DNA from: Candidatus Eiseniibacteriota bacterium
GTDB lineage: Bacteria > Joyebacterota > Joyebacteria > Joyebacterales > Joyebacteraceae
DNA length: 39,542 bases
Assembly (NCBI GenBank): GCA_030609365.1
Contig: JAUWCJ010000009.1
Span: 1-39,542 of the forward strand
Direction of reading: 5' to 3'
The position numbers were made by a program, and so were the translations under genes. Below are positions 27,977 through 36,163 of this stretch, one piece after another (the stretch's first letter is position 1; each line of letters starts with the position of its first letter). Under the pieces are notes generated by a model that was given only the letters and a program-made list of their open reading frames with translations, was not told the DNA's origin and made no database searches.

Positions 27977-29236
27977 CTACACGGAGCCGGGAAGAGGGTT
28001 CTGTTTCAGAAGGAAGTCCTCGTACGTTCCACGTCTTCGTACCTCGACGACCTCCCCGTCCAACACCAGGACCTCGACCGGCGAAGGATGGGAAAGGAAA
28101 AGCTGCGGGCTCATCGAGAACCCGTAGGCGCCGGCGTTGAAGACTCCGACGAGGTCGTCAAGAGAGATGTCTTCCGGAACCTGGATCTGCTCGCTCATGA
28201 TATCAATCGGCGTGCACAGGGGTCCCGAGACCTTAGCGACGGTCGGGGTCGGCGAACACAACCTGCTTATCACACGCGCCTCGTGCTTGACCTTCATCAG
28301 TACCGGGCGGACGAACTGATTGATCCCGCCGTCGGTGATGACGAAACGCTCCCCCCGGGACTCCTTGAGCTCGATCACCCTCGTGACGAAGACGCCGCAC
28401 TCCGACACGAGGTATCGGCCCAGCTCCAGGATGAGCCTCATGCCCTTCCGGTCGGAGAAAGGCTTGAAGACTTCCTCTACTCGCGCTCCGAGTGCCGGGA
28501 GGTCCAGGGGCGCTTCCTCCTCGTAGTGAGGGACGCCGAATCCCGCGCCAAAATCTATAGTCATCATCGGCTCGCCGGTGATTTTCTCCACGCGCTCCGC
28601 GGCGGCTACCGTACGCTTCGCGTTCTCCACGATCTCGTCGGCGTCCAGGATCTGGCTGGCCGTGTAGATGTGGATACCCACGATCTCGACAGCGCGCTTG
28701 TCCCAATGGTCGGCGAGCGTATCGAGCTTCTCCTCATCGATGCCGAACTTGCTGGGCCCGCCGGCCATACGCTCGTGAAGTGGGCCGGCCGAGCCGCCGC
28801 CGGATTTGGACAGCCCGACGGCCGTGTTGATTCTAAGAGCCACGCGCGCCGGGATGCCGAGGAGCTTCGCTATGCGCGCGACACGGTCCAACTCTCTCAA
28901 TGATTCAACGTTGATAGCGAAGACGCTCGAGATGATGGCGTCCTCGAGCTCTCTGTCGGTCTTACCAGGTCCAGCGAACACGATGTCGAGCGGGTCGTGA
29001 CCCACTTCCTTCGCGAGGAAGAGTTCGCCGCCGGACGCGATCTCGGACCCGGCCCCGAGATGCCTCAATAGCCCCACGAGGGCGAACGACGGGTTCGCCT
29101 TCATCGAGTAGAAGATCTCGAAGGAGGGGAACGCGCTCTTGAGTGCCTTGTAGCGTGAACAGATCATGTCCCCATCGTATACATACATCGGTGTGCCGTG
29201 CCGGCCGACGATGGTCGTGATCGGGACGCCGCCCAC
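27977..29236 (-). CDS. type III PLP-dependent amino-acid decarboxylase (LysA/BtrK-like)
   Basis: This alanine-racemase-fold enzyme decarboxylates an amino acid or a carrier-bound amino acid. The 419-residue frame has the PLP lysine K46 in FYSMKANPS, ASGGELFLA, the glycine loop DFGAGFGVPHYE, LELGRYLV, and a late cysteine in GPLCTPIDIM with GAYGFSMS. The cysteine is followed by TP rather than the ES/ET of diaminopimelate decarboxylases, closer to BtrK-type or exosortase-associated members, so lysine synthesis is uncertain. GTG 29236 lacks a good ribosome-binding site. A CTG at 29275 has GGAGG seven bases upstream and restores 13 residues (LFRNFSETDGVLE) usual in this family, so translation probably starts there. 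It is downstream of the gene at 29298 in one operon. Confidence 0.88.
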   Translation of the reverse strand: MGGVPITTIVGRHGTPMYVYDGDMICSRYKALKSAFPSFEIFYSMKANPSFALVGLLRHLGAGSEIASGGELFLAKEVGHDPLDIVFAGPGKTDRELEDAIISSVFAINVESLRELDRVARIAKLLGIPARVALRINTAVGLSKSGGGSAGPLHERMAGGPSKFGIDEEKLDTLADHWDKRAVEIVGIHIYTASQILDADEIVENAKRTVAAAERVEKITGEPMMTIDFGAGFGVPHYEEEAPLDLPALGARVEEVFKPFSDRKGMRLILELGRYLVSECGVFVTRVIELKESRGERFVITDGGINQFVRPVLMKVKHEARVISRLCSPTPTVAKVSGPLCTPIDIMSEQIQVPEDISLDDLVGVFNAGAYGFSMSPQLFLSHPSPVEVLVLDGEVVEVRRRGTYEDFLLKQNPLPGSV

Positions 29237-29297
29237 CTCGAGGACACCGTCGGTCTCAGAGAAATTCCTGAACAGAGTGCTGCCTCCTGTCTGGTCG

Positions 29298-30104
29298 CTA
29301 CTTCTTCCGGAAGATGTCTATGTGCGTCGTACCACCGAAAATATAGAACGGGAAGTACTCCGCGATGGCGCTGTCGACGCCCAACTTCACGTACTGCTCA
29401 CAGAGGTTCGCTCCTGTCTCACAGAACAGCACGAGCCGCGTGCCGCCTCTCTTCGCCGCTTCGAGAACATCCTCGAGCGAGTCAGTGGAGATGACCATAC
29501 CCGTCATCACAGCGACGTCACACTTCTCGATGTACTCGAGCGTCTTGTCCTCGCCGAAGATCGGCACGCCACCTATCTCCGTTCCGACGAGAGTGGGGTC
29601 TCCGTCGGTTCCGGTGACTTCGATGCCTTCCGCCGTGAGTGCCTTGATAATGTTACCTATGACGCCGACGTTGACGACGCAACCGTTCTCTACGCCCGCG
29701 AGCTCAAGCTGTCTCAGAACCTCGTTGACCACTATGCGGCTTCGCCACACTGCCTTCTTGGCTGAGGAGCCCGTCATCGTCATCGTCTCGTCCGGGCGCT
29801 TCTCAAAGGCGGAGAACATCGCGTCTGTCGCGGCGACCTGGAAGCATCGGTATTCCGGGCGGACATTTCTGCAGTCCTTACCCAGAAGCGAGAATCCCTC
29901 GGTCAAGGCGGGTATCGTCGCGCAGTAGCAGGCGCCCTCACCGACGGTCTGTATGAGGAGGAATGTGTAGTTGAACGTCCGTTCCTCCGGGTTGGGCCGG
30001 AACAGAAGATCGGTGCGCCAGAGTCCACGGATAAGGAAGGACTCATCGGGGTAGTCCTTGCTCCTTGCCCGTCCGATCTCGGCGATTTGCTCGAGCAGAG
30101 TCAC
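29298..30104 (-). CDS. Rossmann-like protein, possible DUF364 relative
   Basis: The 268-residue product shows an N-terminal alpha/beta part (ending KAVWRSRIVVNEVLRQLELAG), then a nucleotide-binding-like fold with VVNVGVIGNIIKAL, VTGTDGDPTLVG, CDVAVMTGMVISTDSLEDVL and RLVLFCETGANLCE. The arrangement, with a short N-terminal domain and a glycine-rich second half, recalls DUF364 proteins (proposed metal chelation), but this is a weak match by eye. The GTG start follows CAGGAGACACC. A strong promoter lies about 100 bases upstream, and the PLP decarboxylase follows within 22-61 bases, so both genes likely serve one small pathway. Confidence 0.72.
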   Translation of the reverse strand: MTLLEQIAEIGRARSKDYPDESFLIRGLWRTDLLFRPNPEERTFNYTFLLIQTVGEGACYCATIPALTEGFSLLGKDCRNVRPEYRCFQVAATDAMFSAFEKRPDETMTMTGSSAKKAVWRSRIVVNEVLRQLELAGVENGCVVNVGVIGNIIKALTAEGIEVTGTDGDPTLVGTEIGGVPIFGEDKTLEYIEKCDVAVMTGMVISTDSLEDVLEAAKRGGTRLVLFCETGANLCEQYVKLGVDSAIAEYFPFYIFGGTTHIDIFRKK

Positions 30105-30212
30105 GGTGTCTCCTGGACTTCAAGGGTTCGCTGACGAATGGGTCTGCAGCTCGGCTGGCTGCGTCGCGGTGGCGCACGTCGCGTCGGTCACGCATCCACC
30201 AGGCCCGTTGCC

Positions 30213-30241
30213 AATATACCAGCAGGTTGGGGGATGGTCAA
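30213..30241 (-). promoter_or_regulatory. strong sigma70-type promoter for the 29298/27977 operon
   Basis: On the minus strand TTGACC (30241-30236) and TATATT (30218-30213) are separated by 17 bases, and TGG directly precedes the -10, giving an extended -10. This is the best promoter match in the window. Transcription would start near 30206, about 100 bases before the GTG at 30104. Confidence 0.68.
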
Positions 30242-30247
30242 TCCAGG

Positions 30248-30269
30248 TGGCGCGCGACTGGCGCGCGAC
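30248..30269. repeat. tandem 11-base repeat, two copies
   Basis: TGGCGCGCGAC occurs twice without a gap (30248-30258, 30259-30269), just upstream of the strong minus-strand promoter and 45 bases past the stop of the M28 peptidase gene. It may be a chance GC-rich duplication or a protein-binding site overlapping the promoter's upstream region. Confidence 0.5.
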
Positions 30270-30314
30270 GCTCCCCCGGGGCCAAACAGAGCGGCGGAGC
30301 CGGACCGTCCCGTA

Positions 30315-33300
30315 TCACCTCAGGAGCACGACCTTGCGCTCGAGCGTCTTCTGTCCCACGCGCACACGAACGAAGTAGACACCACTGGCGACGGGATCGC
30401 CGTGTTCGTTGGTCCCGTCCCAGGTCGCGTCATACTCGCCCGTCTGCGCCGCCCCCTCGCGCAGCGTCCTGACCAGTCTACCGGAGATATCGAACACGCC
30501 GACCGACACCCACCGGTAGTCCGCCGCGACGCCGTAGTGGAGACTGAGTGTCTGTGAGAACGGATTCGGCCTTGGGCTCTCGAGCCACGGGGATATTCGC
30601 GAGTTGGGTGTCGGGATCTCCCAAGGGCCGTGCGTTGTGGTCACGCCCCACTGCTCCGCGACAAGGAGGCGGTACGAGTACGTCGTTGACTGTTCAACCG
30701 AGCTATCCACGAAGTGGTATCGCCCGTTGTCACCCGGTCGCAGGAGGCTGTCGCTCAGAGCGCGGTATCCGCCGGACCCACTGCCGGCCGCGCGCTCAAG
30801 ACCGCATCCGATGGGTTCGTCGGCCGGCGTCAGGTACCAGGACAACGTGACGGAATCAGGTTCCGCTTCCCAGGAGAAGTAGGAGAGGGCGGCGGGTTGC
30901 TGCCAGCTCTCCATCGAGCGGAGAAGCAGCCCGAGCATCTCCGTGGCCGGGTCGGTCTGAAGATAGTAGAAAGGGAATCCGAAGTAGGCGAACGTGCCGG
31001 TCCCATCGTCAGGGTACCGCACCGTAGCGCAGGGGCGCTCGCTCAGGTCCGGGTTGATGTGCGAGTCGAAGAGGTAGAGCCGTCGCGTTTCCTCGAGCGG
31101 CCGCACGATCTCGCAGTACGGGACGCCACCGTACGTCTGGTAGCCGTCCCCCCAACTCCCGAGCGTATCGACCGGAACGTCGGGAAGACCCAAGGTCCCC
31201 GTGGCGATCCCGCCAAGGAAGGCATAGCCGTACTGCCACGGGTACGACTCGTTCCAGCCTGCTCCGGCGTTCCTCAGACTGTCGATCCCGATGTGGTCGA
31301 AGATGAAGTCACCTGGCCCACAGGTGGCCTCGTACCAGAGGTGGTCTGTGCCGCCCATGGTCGCCAGCGAGGATTGCCCCTCCAGGATGACATTCCCACC
31401 GGCTCGTACGAATCCCTCAAGATAATGATAGCTATTCTCCGCCTGCACCGGGCGGAGGAACCCGCCCTGCCGGTCGAGCGTCCAGAGCACGGTTCGGTAG
31501 CGGCCCAGCTCTTCCATTGAGGGCAGCGTGGGCAGATAGTTCTCGAAGTGCTCGAAGGGGTCCCAGACGTCGCAGCTCTCGCCCGCGAGGACCGCGCCGT
31601 AGAATGCATCGTGTGTGGCTTCCGGAACGTCACCACCGAACCAGTCGTCCACACGCAGGAGTGGCCGGTCCATCGGTGCGGGAACCGTGCGCAAGGAGAC
31701 GCTGCCGGTGGTCACCGCGCCGTTCTCGTCCCGGGTCTTCATGAACACGACCGTGTCCGCGGGGTCCGGGCGTAGCACGAACTCGTAAGGCGACTCGTGC
31801 CATTCCAACCATGCCGTCGAATCGACGACCGCGATCGCGACCGAATCGGCGAGGCCACAGTATGAGGACGCGTCTGAGGCGACAGTGAAGACGAGCCGCT
31901 CGCCCTCATAGACGACGGCCGGCGGCGTGCGGTCTCCCGCGCGACACCCATGGAACGTCCGCGCGCCTGGGTCGAAGTTGAGGTTCACTGTGAGCGCCGG
32001 GCGGAGCGCCGCGTCAGTTACGAACTCATAAACCACGGGTGATGGGTCCGCGACGTCCTTGTCGTCGATCGCGCGGATGTACAGGATGTGCGAGCCGGCG
32101 TCCAGATCGTCGAGTGTCAGCGATGTCTGGTGTGCGGGCAGCGGCTCCCAATTCGGTGGCCGGTCCCGGCGTGCGCCGTCCCACGTGTCGATGTCCGACT
32201 CGACCGCGTACTCGAAGCGTGCGATGCCCCCATCGAAATCCATTCCGATCCACTCGAACGTCGGTCGCATGGTAACTGGTGACACTGAGGCGGCGCAGTT
32301 GGCGATGCGCATGGTCTCAGGGGGCAGGTTAGGGTCTTCTCCGGTCACACCTGCGACGGCGGCCGTTGCAGCGACGTTCACTGCGGCGAGCGCCCGGGCG
32401 AAGTCAGGATCCAGGTTGTTGAGGATGTCGTCGGTGGTGTGCCGGTAGGGCGATGCGATGGTTGTACCCATGTCGACGACGTTGTACCTAGCCTCCCAGA
32501 AGCTCGTGTGGTCGCTCGCGCCGATCGGGCGGATGCAGGTCTGAAGCTCATACGGCGTATACGTGTGGGCCAGAGTCTGCATGTATCCGGCGATGGCGAG
32601 CGACAGGGAGTCAGTGAAGACGATCACGGGGGCCTCCTCGGGCGACGGCTCGATGTACCCGAGGCAGTCCATGTTGAGATAGACGACGATGTCCAGCGAT
32701 TCCTCGACTGCCTCGGCGACGAAGTGCCGGCTGCCCCACAGCCCCACCTCTTCAGCGGACCAGCAGGCGAATATGATACTGCGGTCGGTGGAGACACCCT
32801 CAAGCAGGCGGGCCGCCTCGAGCACAGCGGCCACGGCGGTCGCGTTGTCGTCGGCGCCGGGCGCAAGGGCGAAGGGGTCGTAGAAGTTCTCCGCGTTGAC
32901 GGAGTCGTAGTGTCCTCCCAGCACAACGTACTCGGATGGTCGTGTCGTTCCCTCCTTGACGGCTATGATGTTCATGGCATCGACGCTGTCCTGGAACGAC
33001 ATTGTCCGGAAGGTGTCAAGGTGAACATCGGCGTATCCGTACTCCTCAAACCTGTCCCGGATCCAGTAGCCTGCTGCCCAGCAGGAGTCGACGATGACGT
33101 ATCGGCTTCCGAAATCCTGAAGGCGTTGGATGGTGCCGACTATTCTGGTCAGGCTGGTGGAGTCCATTAGTGCGGCGACGAGCGAGTCGGGAGGGGTCCG
33201 GGGGAGGAGCTCATCCGGTCCGCGCCCGTGCAGCGGTGTGCCCTCGGGTCGCTCCCATGTGGGCGCTTCGACCGCCCCGAGCGTCACCGCCAGGGGGTCG

Positions 33301-33395
33301 CGGGAAGGTGCTTCTCGCGCCGCCGCTCCATCGACGGGCACTACCGTCAACCAGACGGCGGCGAGAACAGGGATAACGGGGCAGCGTGCCGTCAT
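30315..33395 (-). CDS. secreted M28-family metallopeptidase with FlgD-like C-terminal domain
   Basis: The 1026-residue product is a zinc aminopeptidase or carboxypeptidase for export. It has a signal peptide (about 1-26), a catalytic M28 domain (about 70-345) with GGHYDS, PGADDNATAVAA, CWSAEEVGLWGS, LNMDCLG and SDHTSFWE carrying the metal ligands, then HTTDD. Several beta-sandwich modules follow. The last 90 residues are a FlgD-type Ig domain: SPRPNPFSQTLSLHYGV, VFDISGRLVRTL, GVYFVRVRVGQKTLERKVVLLR. Such ends act as sorting or anchoring domains in FCB-group bacteria. The ATG at 33395 follows GGAGGTAGTTG; the TTG three bases earlier is less likely. Confidence 0.93.
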   Translation of the reverse strand: MTARCPVIPVLAAVWLTVVPVDGAAAREAPSRDPLAVTLGAVEAPTWERPEGTPLHGRGPDELLPRTPPDSLVAALMDSTSLTRIVGTIQRLQDFGSRYVIVDSCWAAGYWIRDRFEEYGYADVHLDTFRTMSFQDSVDAMNIIAVKEGTTRPSEYVVLGGHYDSVNAENFYDPFALAPGADDNATAVAAVLEAARLLEGVSTDRSIIFACWSAEEVGLWGSRHFVAEAVEESLDIVVYLNMDCLGYIEPSPEEAPVIVFTDSLSLAIAGYMQTLAHTYTPYELQTCIRPIGASDHTSFWEARYNVVDMGTTIASPYRHTTDDILNNLDPDFARALAAVNVAATAAVAGVTGEDPNLPPETMRIANCAASVSPVTMRPTFEWIGMDFDGGIARFEYAVESDIDTWDGARRDRPPNWEPLPAHQTSLTLDDLDAGSHILYIRAIDDKDVADPSPVVYEFVTDAALRPALTVNLNFDPGARTFHGCRAGDRTPPAVVYEGERLVFTVASDASSYCGLADSVAIAVVDSTAWLEWHESPYEFVLRPDPADTVVFMKTRDENGAVTTGSVSLRTVPAPMDRPLLRVDDWFGGDVPEATHDAFYGAVLAGESCDVWDPFEHFENYLPTLPSMEELGRYRTVLWTLDRQGGFLRPVQAENSYHYLEGFVRAGGNVILEGQSSLATMGGTDHLWYEATCGPGDFIFDHIGIDSLRNAGAGWNESYPWQYGYAFLGGIATGTLGLPDVPVDTLGSWGDGYQTYGGVPYCEIVRPLEETRRLYLFDSHINPDLSERPCATVRYPDDGTGTFAYFGFPFYYLQTDPATEMLGLLLRSMESWQQPAALSYFSWEAEPDSVTLSWYLTPADEPIGCGLERAAGSGSGGYRALSDSLLRPGDNGRYHFVDSSVEQSTTYSYRLLVAEQWGVTTTHGPWEIPTPNSRISPWLESPRPNPFSQTLSLHYGVAADYRWVSVGVFDISGRLVRTLREGAAQTGEYDATWDGTNEHGDPVASGVYFVRVRVGQKTLERKVVLLR

Positions 33396-33435
33396 CAACT
33401 ACCTCCAGTGCGCTAAATGCGAGGTCTCACAACCG

Positions 33436-33441
33436 ATTATA
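33436..33441 (-). promoter_or_regulatory. -10 element for the M28 peptidase gene
   Basis: On the minus strand a perfect TATAAT lies 41 bases before the ATG. No convincing TTGACA-type -35 is present at 16-18 bases, so an activator or another sigma factor may be involved. The upstream gap to the divergent gene at 33626 is shared. Confidence 0.4.
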
Positions 33442-33544
33442 CACGCGAGCGACCGGTCTGACCGCACTGATCCCAGCATTCGAGGCCCCGGCCATTGGAT
33501 CGGGGCCCTCCGCATCGGGTCGGCCGCGCACGGCAGCGCCTTTC

Positions 33545-33573
33545 TTGCGAAAGCATGCAGAGTGTGGTATCAT
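33545..33573 (+). promoter_or_regulatory. candidate extended -10 promoter for the small secreted protein pair
   Basis: TTGCGA (33545-33550) and TATCAT (33568-33573) are 17 bases apart, with TGG just before the -10 (extended -10). It lies about 50 bases before the GTG at 33626 and is divergent from the peptidase promoter. Confidence 0.55.
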
Positions 33574-33625
33574 CCGAAACTGGATGTGCTTACCATAGTG
33601 CTGTGAATGGAAAGGAAGCTCCATT

Positions 33626-34045
33626 GTGAGAACGGCTATCGTTCTCCTCGTAGTCCTTGCGTTCGCGTCCATCGCATCCTCGAACCCATCGCCCCTGTGG
33701 CCCGGGGTCTTCATCGACTTCGATGAGGACGGCATCCCGGACAGTGACATCCACACGTCGGTCTACCCTGCCCCCTATGTCACGCTCTCTGCCTACCTGG
33801 CCCTGTCGTGCAACGACCAGCCAGGAGAGGAGTTCACGTCGATCTCGTTCGCGCTGACCGACGTGATGGCGATGTGTCCCGGCGTGTTCGCGCCCCCGAC
33901 CTTCACGAACCTCCTCCCGGGCGACCTCGCCATTGGGAACGTCTACACTGGAATCACGCTGGCGTCTACCGAGTGCCTGACGGCCCCCATCGTCTACTTC
34001 GGGAGGCTCGACCTGTTCTACCTGGGCGGGGCATGCGAGATATAG
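33626..34045 (+). CDS. small secreted protein, copy 1, ending at an in-frame UAG
   Basis: The 139-residue product has a signal peptide (MRTAIVLLVVLAFASIASS), then a DFDEDGIPDSD loop like a calcium-binding TSP3 repeat, then the block PPTFTNLLPGDLAIGNVYTGITLASTECLT and FGRLDLFYLGGACEI. It is closely related to the gene at 34285, which continues past this point. Here a TAG at 34043-34045 interrupts the frame, and the paralogous C-terminus follows in the same frame (see next entry). GTG start, preceded by AAAGGAAG. Function unknown; the family is not one I recognise. It may be a functional short form, a recent pseudogene, or a readthrough product. Confidence 0.7.
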   Translation: MRTAIVLLVVLAFASIASSNPSPLWPGVFIDFDEDGIPDSDIHTSVYPAPYVTLSAYLALSCNDQPGEEFTSISFALTDVMAMCPGVFAPPTFTNLLPGDLAIGNVYTGITLASTECLTAPIVYFGRLDLFYLGGACEI

Positions 34046-34231
34046 ATTCTGGATCACCCGGAGTGGCCCAGGTGGGTCGTCGACTGCAACAGCAACGTCT
34101 ACTACTACGGTGTGGCAAGCTACGGCGGAGTTGGAATGGAACCAGAGTTCATCGGCGAGGGGGAGATGGACTGCGTGGTCGTGGCGGTGGAGGACATCAC
34201 CTGGGGCATCATGAAATCGATGTACCGCTAG
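34046..34231 (+). pseudogene. conserved in-frame continuation of copy 1 after the UAG
   Basis: The frame stays open for 61 codons after the UAG and ends at TAG 34229-34231. It reads ILDHPEWPRWVVDC ... VEDITWGIMKSMYR, matching the end of the gene at 34285 (VLDHPDWPRWIVDC ... VEDITWGAIKSMYR). No start codon with a ribosome-binding site lies in between. It is therefore the original C-terminus of copy 1, either lost by a stop mutation or sequencing error, or still translated by readthrough. Confidence 0.7.
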
Positions 34232-34284
34232 CGGGTCAGCGCGACCCTGGCGCGCCACCTGCGCTGAAAGAAGGAGTGTGCTCG

Positions 34285-34866
34285 ATGAGAACGTTGATAG
34301 TGATTGCCGCGGTTGTGGCGCTTACCCTCCCGGCCACGGCGGGGATGAACCCGGACTGCAAGGTCTGCATCGACTTCTCCGGGACCGCGAACTCGTGGGA
34401 CGACGTGCAGAGTCGCATCGATCCGCTGCCATACACGGCGTTCGTGGCTTACCTCTGTCTCTTCCAGACTACCGGCGTCACGGTCATCTGCTTCCGGGCA
34501 TCCGTGACGCCCGCTATGTCCTCGCCGCCCGTCTTCACGAATCTCCTTCCCGGGGATCTCGCGATCGGGACCTGGGAAGAGGGCATATCTATCGCGTCGA
34601 CGGAGTGCATAACGACGCAGTTCCTGTACTTCGGGAAGTTCGACCTGTTCTACCTGGGAACTCCCGGCGACATCATGGTCCTTGATCACCCGGACTGGCC
34701 TCGATGGATTGTGGATTGCCATGAGCCGTATGGCGAGGTGGACTACTACTGCGTGTGGATGCACGGGGGTGTTGGCAAGGACGCCATTGAAGGCGACGAG
34801 GACTGCTTCCCCGTCGTGCCGGTGGAGGACATCACTTGGGGCGCCATCAAGTCGATGTACCGATAG
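34285..34866 (+). CDS. small secreted protein, copy 2, intact
   Basis: The 193-residue product has a signal peptide (MRTLIVIAAVVALTLPATAG), several cysteines (CKVC, LCLF, ICF, TECIT, VDCHE, DC) and the family block PPVFTNLLPGDLAIGTWEEGISIASTECIT, FGKFDLFYLGTPGDIMVLDHPDWPRW, VPVEDITWGAIKSMYR. AAGGAG precedes the ATG by about 8 bases. It is a tandem duplicate of the preceding gene, 53 bases after that gene's second stop. The N-terminal region differs most, where copy 1 has the DFDEDGIPDSD loop. Unknown function; probably periplasmic or surface. Confidence 0.8.
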   Translation: MRTLIVIAAVVALTLPATAGMNPDCKVCIDFSGTANSWDDVQSRIDPLPYTAFVAYLCLFQTTGVTVICFRASVTPAMSSPPVFTNLLPGDLAIGTWEEGISIASTECITTQFLYFGKFDLFYLGTPGDIMVLDHPDWPRWIVDCHEPYGEVDYYCVWMHGGVGKDAIEGDEDCFPVVPVEDITWGAIKSMYR

Positions 34867-34935
34867 GGATGAGCCGATGAAGCGAGCGCGAATAAGCTAG
34901 GTCACGCGTGTGCGATGCTCGGCCACGAGCGGCCC

Positions 34936-34965
34936 TTGAACAGAGCCTTCATATTCTGCTAAACT
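34936..34965 (+). promoter_or_regulatory. candidate promoter for the moxR operon
   Basis: TTGAAC (34936-34941) and TAAACT (34960-34965) are 18 bases apart, with TGC before the -10. It is about 180 bases before the moxR start, in a 275-base gap with no other visible gene. The 9-mer TGCTAAACT recurs at 23897. Confidence 0.43.
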
Positions 34966-35141
34966 GACCCGGACCGCATGTGTCTTAAGACGCGTGTGGT
35001 TCGGGATTGTCAAATGACACAACCGCGGCGCGGGGACGTGCACACGGCCCGGCGCGGCGGCTAGGTGCATTCACGTCACACCACCTGTGTTCCGATGAAG
35101 CCAGGGGCCCCGAGAGGCTCCCACGGGAAACGAGGAAGACC

Positions 35142-36152
35142 ATGAGTTCAGAAGGCGCAGTGTCCCGTAAGGGCAAGGGAGACCTGGAAGCCATCGAGGC
35201 ACTGGCAAGCGCGCGCGACGCGATCTTCAAGGAGGTGCGGAAGGCGATAGTCGGGCAGAACCAGGTGATCGACGAGCTCATGATGGCCATACTGGCGGAC
35301 GGGCACTGCCTGCTCATAGGCGTGCCGGGACTCGCGAAGACCCTGATGGTGAGCACGCTTGCGAGCGTCATCGATCTTGGGTTCAAGCGCATCCAGTTCA
35401 CGCCCGACCTCATGCCGTCCGACATCACAGGGACGGACATCATCGAGGAGGATCCGACGACCCACGCCCGGAGCTTCAAGTTCATCAAGGGCCCGGTATT
35501 CGCGAACGTGGTGCTCGCCGACGAGATCAACAGGACGCCGCCCAAGACCCAGGCCGCTCTGCTGCAGGCCATGCAGGAGAAGCAGGTGACATCCGGGGGT
35601 AATACCTACTCGCTCGACCTGCCGTTCTTCGTGTTGGCCACGCAGAACCCCATCGAGCTCGAGGGGACGTATCCGCTCCCGGAGGCGCAGCTCGACCGCT
35701 TCATGTTCAGTATTCACGTGGACTATCCGACCGAGGAGGAAGAGCGGGAGATCGTCGAGTCGACCACGAGCGCCTACGTTCCCGATCTGAAGATCGTCCT
35801 TACCGGCGAGGACATCATCAGGCTGCAGAAGCTCGTCCGCCGGGTGCCCGTGCCGGACCACGTTCTGGCCTACGCGACCCGCCTCGCGCGGAGCACGCGT
35901 CCGACCGACGATTCACCCGATTACATCCGGAACTGGGTCAGCTGGGGCGCAGGCCCGCGCGCGTCGCAGTACCTGGTCCTCGGCGCCAAGACCCGCGCGA
36001 TCCTCAGGGGCAAGTTCGCGCCCGAGACCGAGGACGTCAAGGCGGTCGCGCAGCCGGTTCTGCGCCACCGCATCGTCACGAACTTCAATGCCGAGGCAGA
36101 CGGCGTGTCCGCGTCGGACATCGTCGACCGCCTCGTGAAGGACGCTGATTAA
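35142..36152 (+). CDS. MoxR-family AAA+ ATPase
   Basis: MoxR ATPases act as chaperones for metal-binding or envelope enzymes, usually with a DUF58 and VWA partner, both downstream here. The 336-residue product has Walker A IGVPGLAKT at about 59-67, Walker B LADEINRTPPKTQAALLQAM starting near 125, sensor 1 LATQNPIELEGTYPLPEAQLDRF and the C-terminal helical lid (RNWVSWGAGPRASQYLVLGAK). The ATG at 35142 follows GAGGAAG. An in-frame extension upstream to 35007 is non-coding. Length is typical. Confidence 0.94.
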   Translation: MSSEGAVSRKGKGDLEAIEALASARDAIFKEVRKAIVGQNQVIDELMMAILADGHCLLIGVPGLAKTLMVSTLASVIDLGFKRIQFTPDLMPSDITGTDIIEEDPTTHARSFKFIKGPVFANVVLADEINRTPPKTQAALLQAMQEKQVTSGGNTYSLDLPFFVLATQNPIELEGTYPLPEAQLDRFMFSIHVDYPTEEEEREIVESTTSAYVPDLKIVLTGEDIIRLQKLVRRVPVPDHVLAYATRLARSTRPTDDSPDYIRNWVSWGAGPRASQYLVLGAKTRAILRGKFAPETEDVKAVAQPVLRHRIVTNFNAEADGVSASDIVDRLVKDAD

Positions 36153-36163
36153 GCGCGGCGGCA

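Noticed and set aside
27671-28903. A 410-residue plus-strand frame across the lipoprotein and decarboxylase genes
   Set aside because: Antisense to two genes with signal peptide and PLP motifs; no motif of its own.
30248-30269. Possible CRISPR-like or longer tandem array at the 11-base repeat
   Set aside because: Only two copies, no spacers, and no cas genes in the window.
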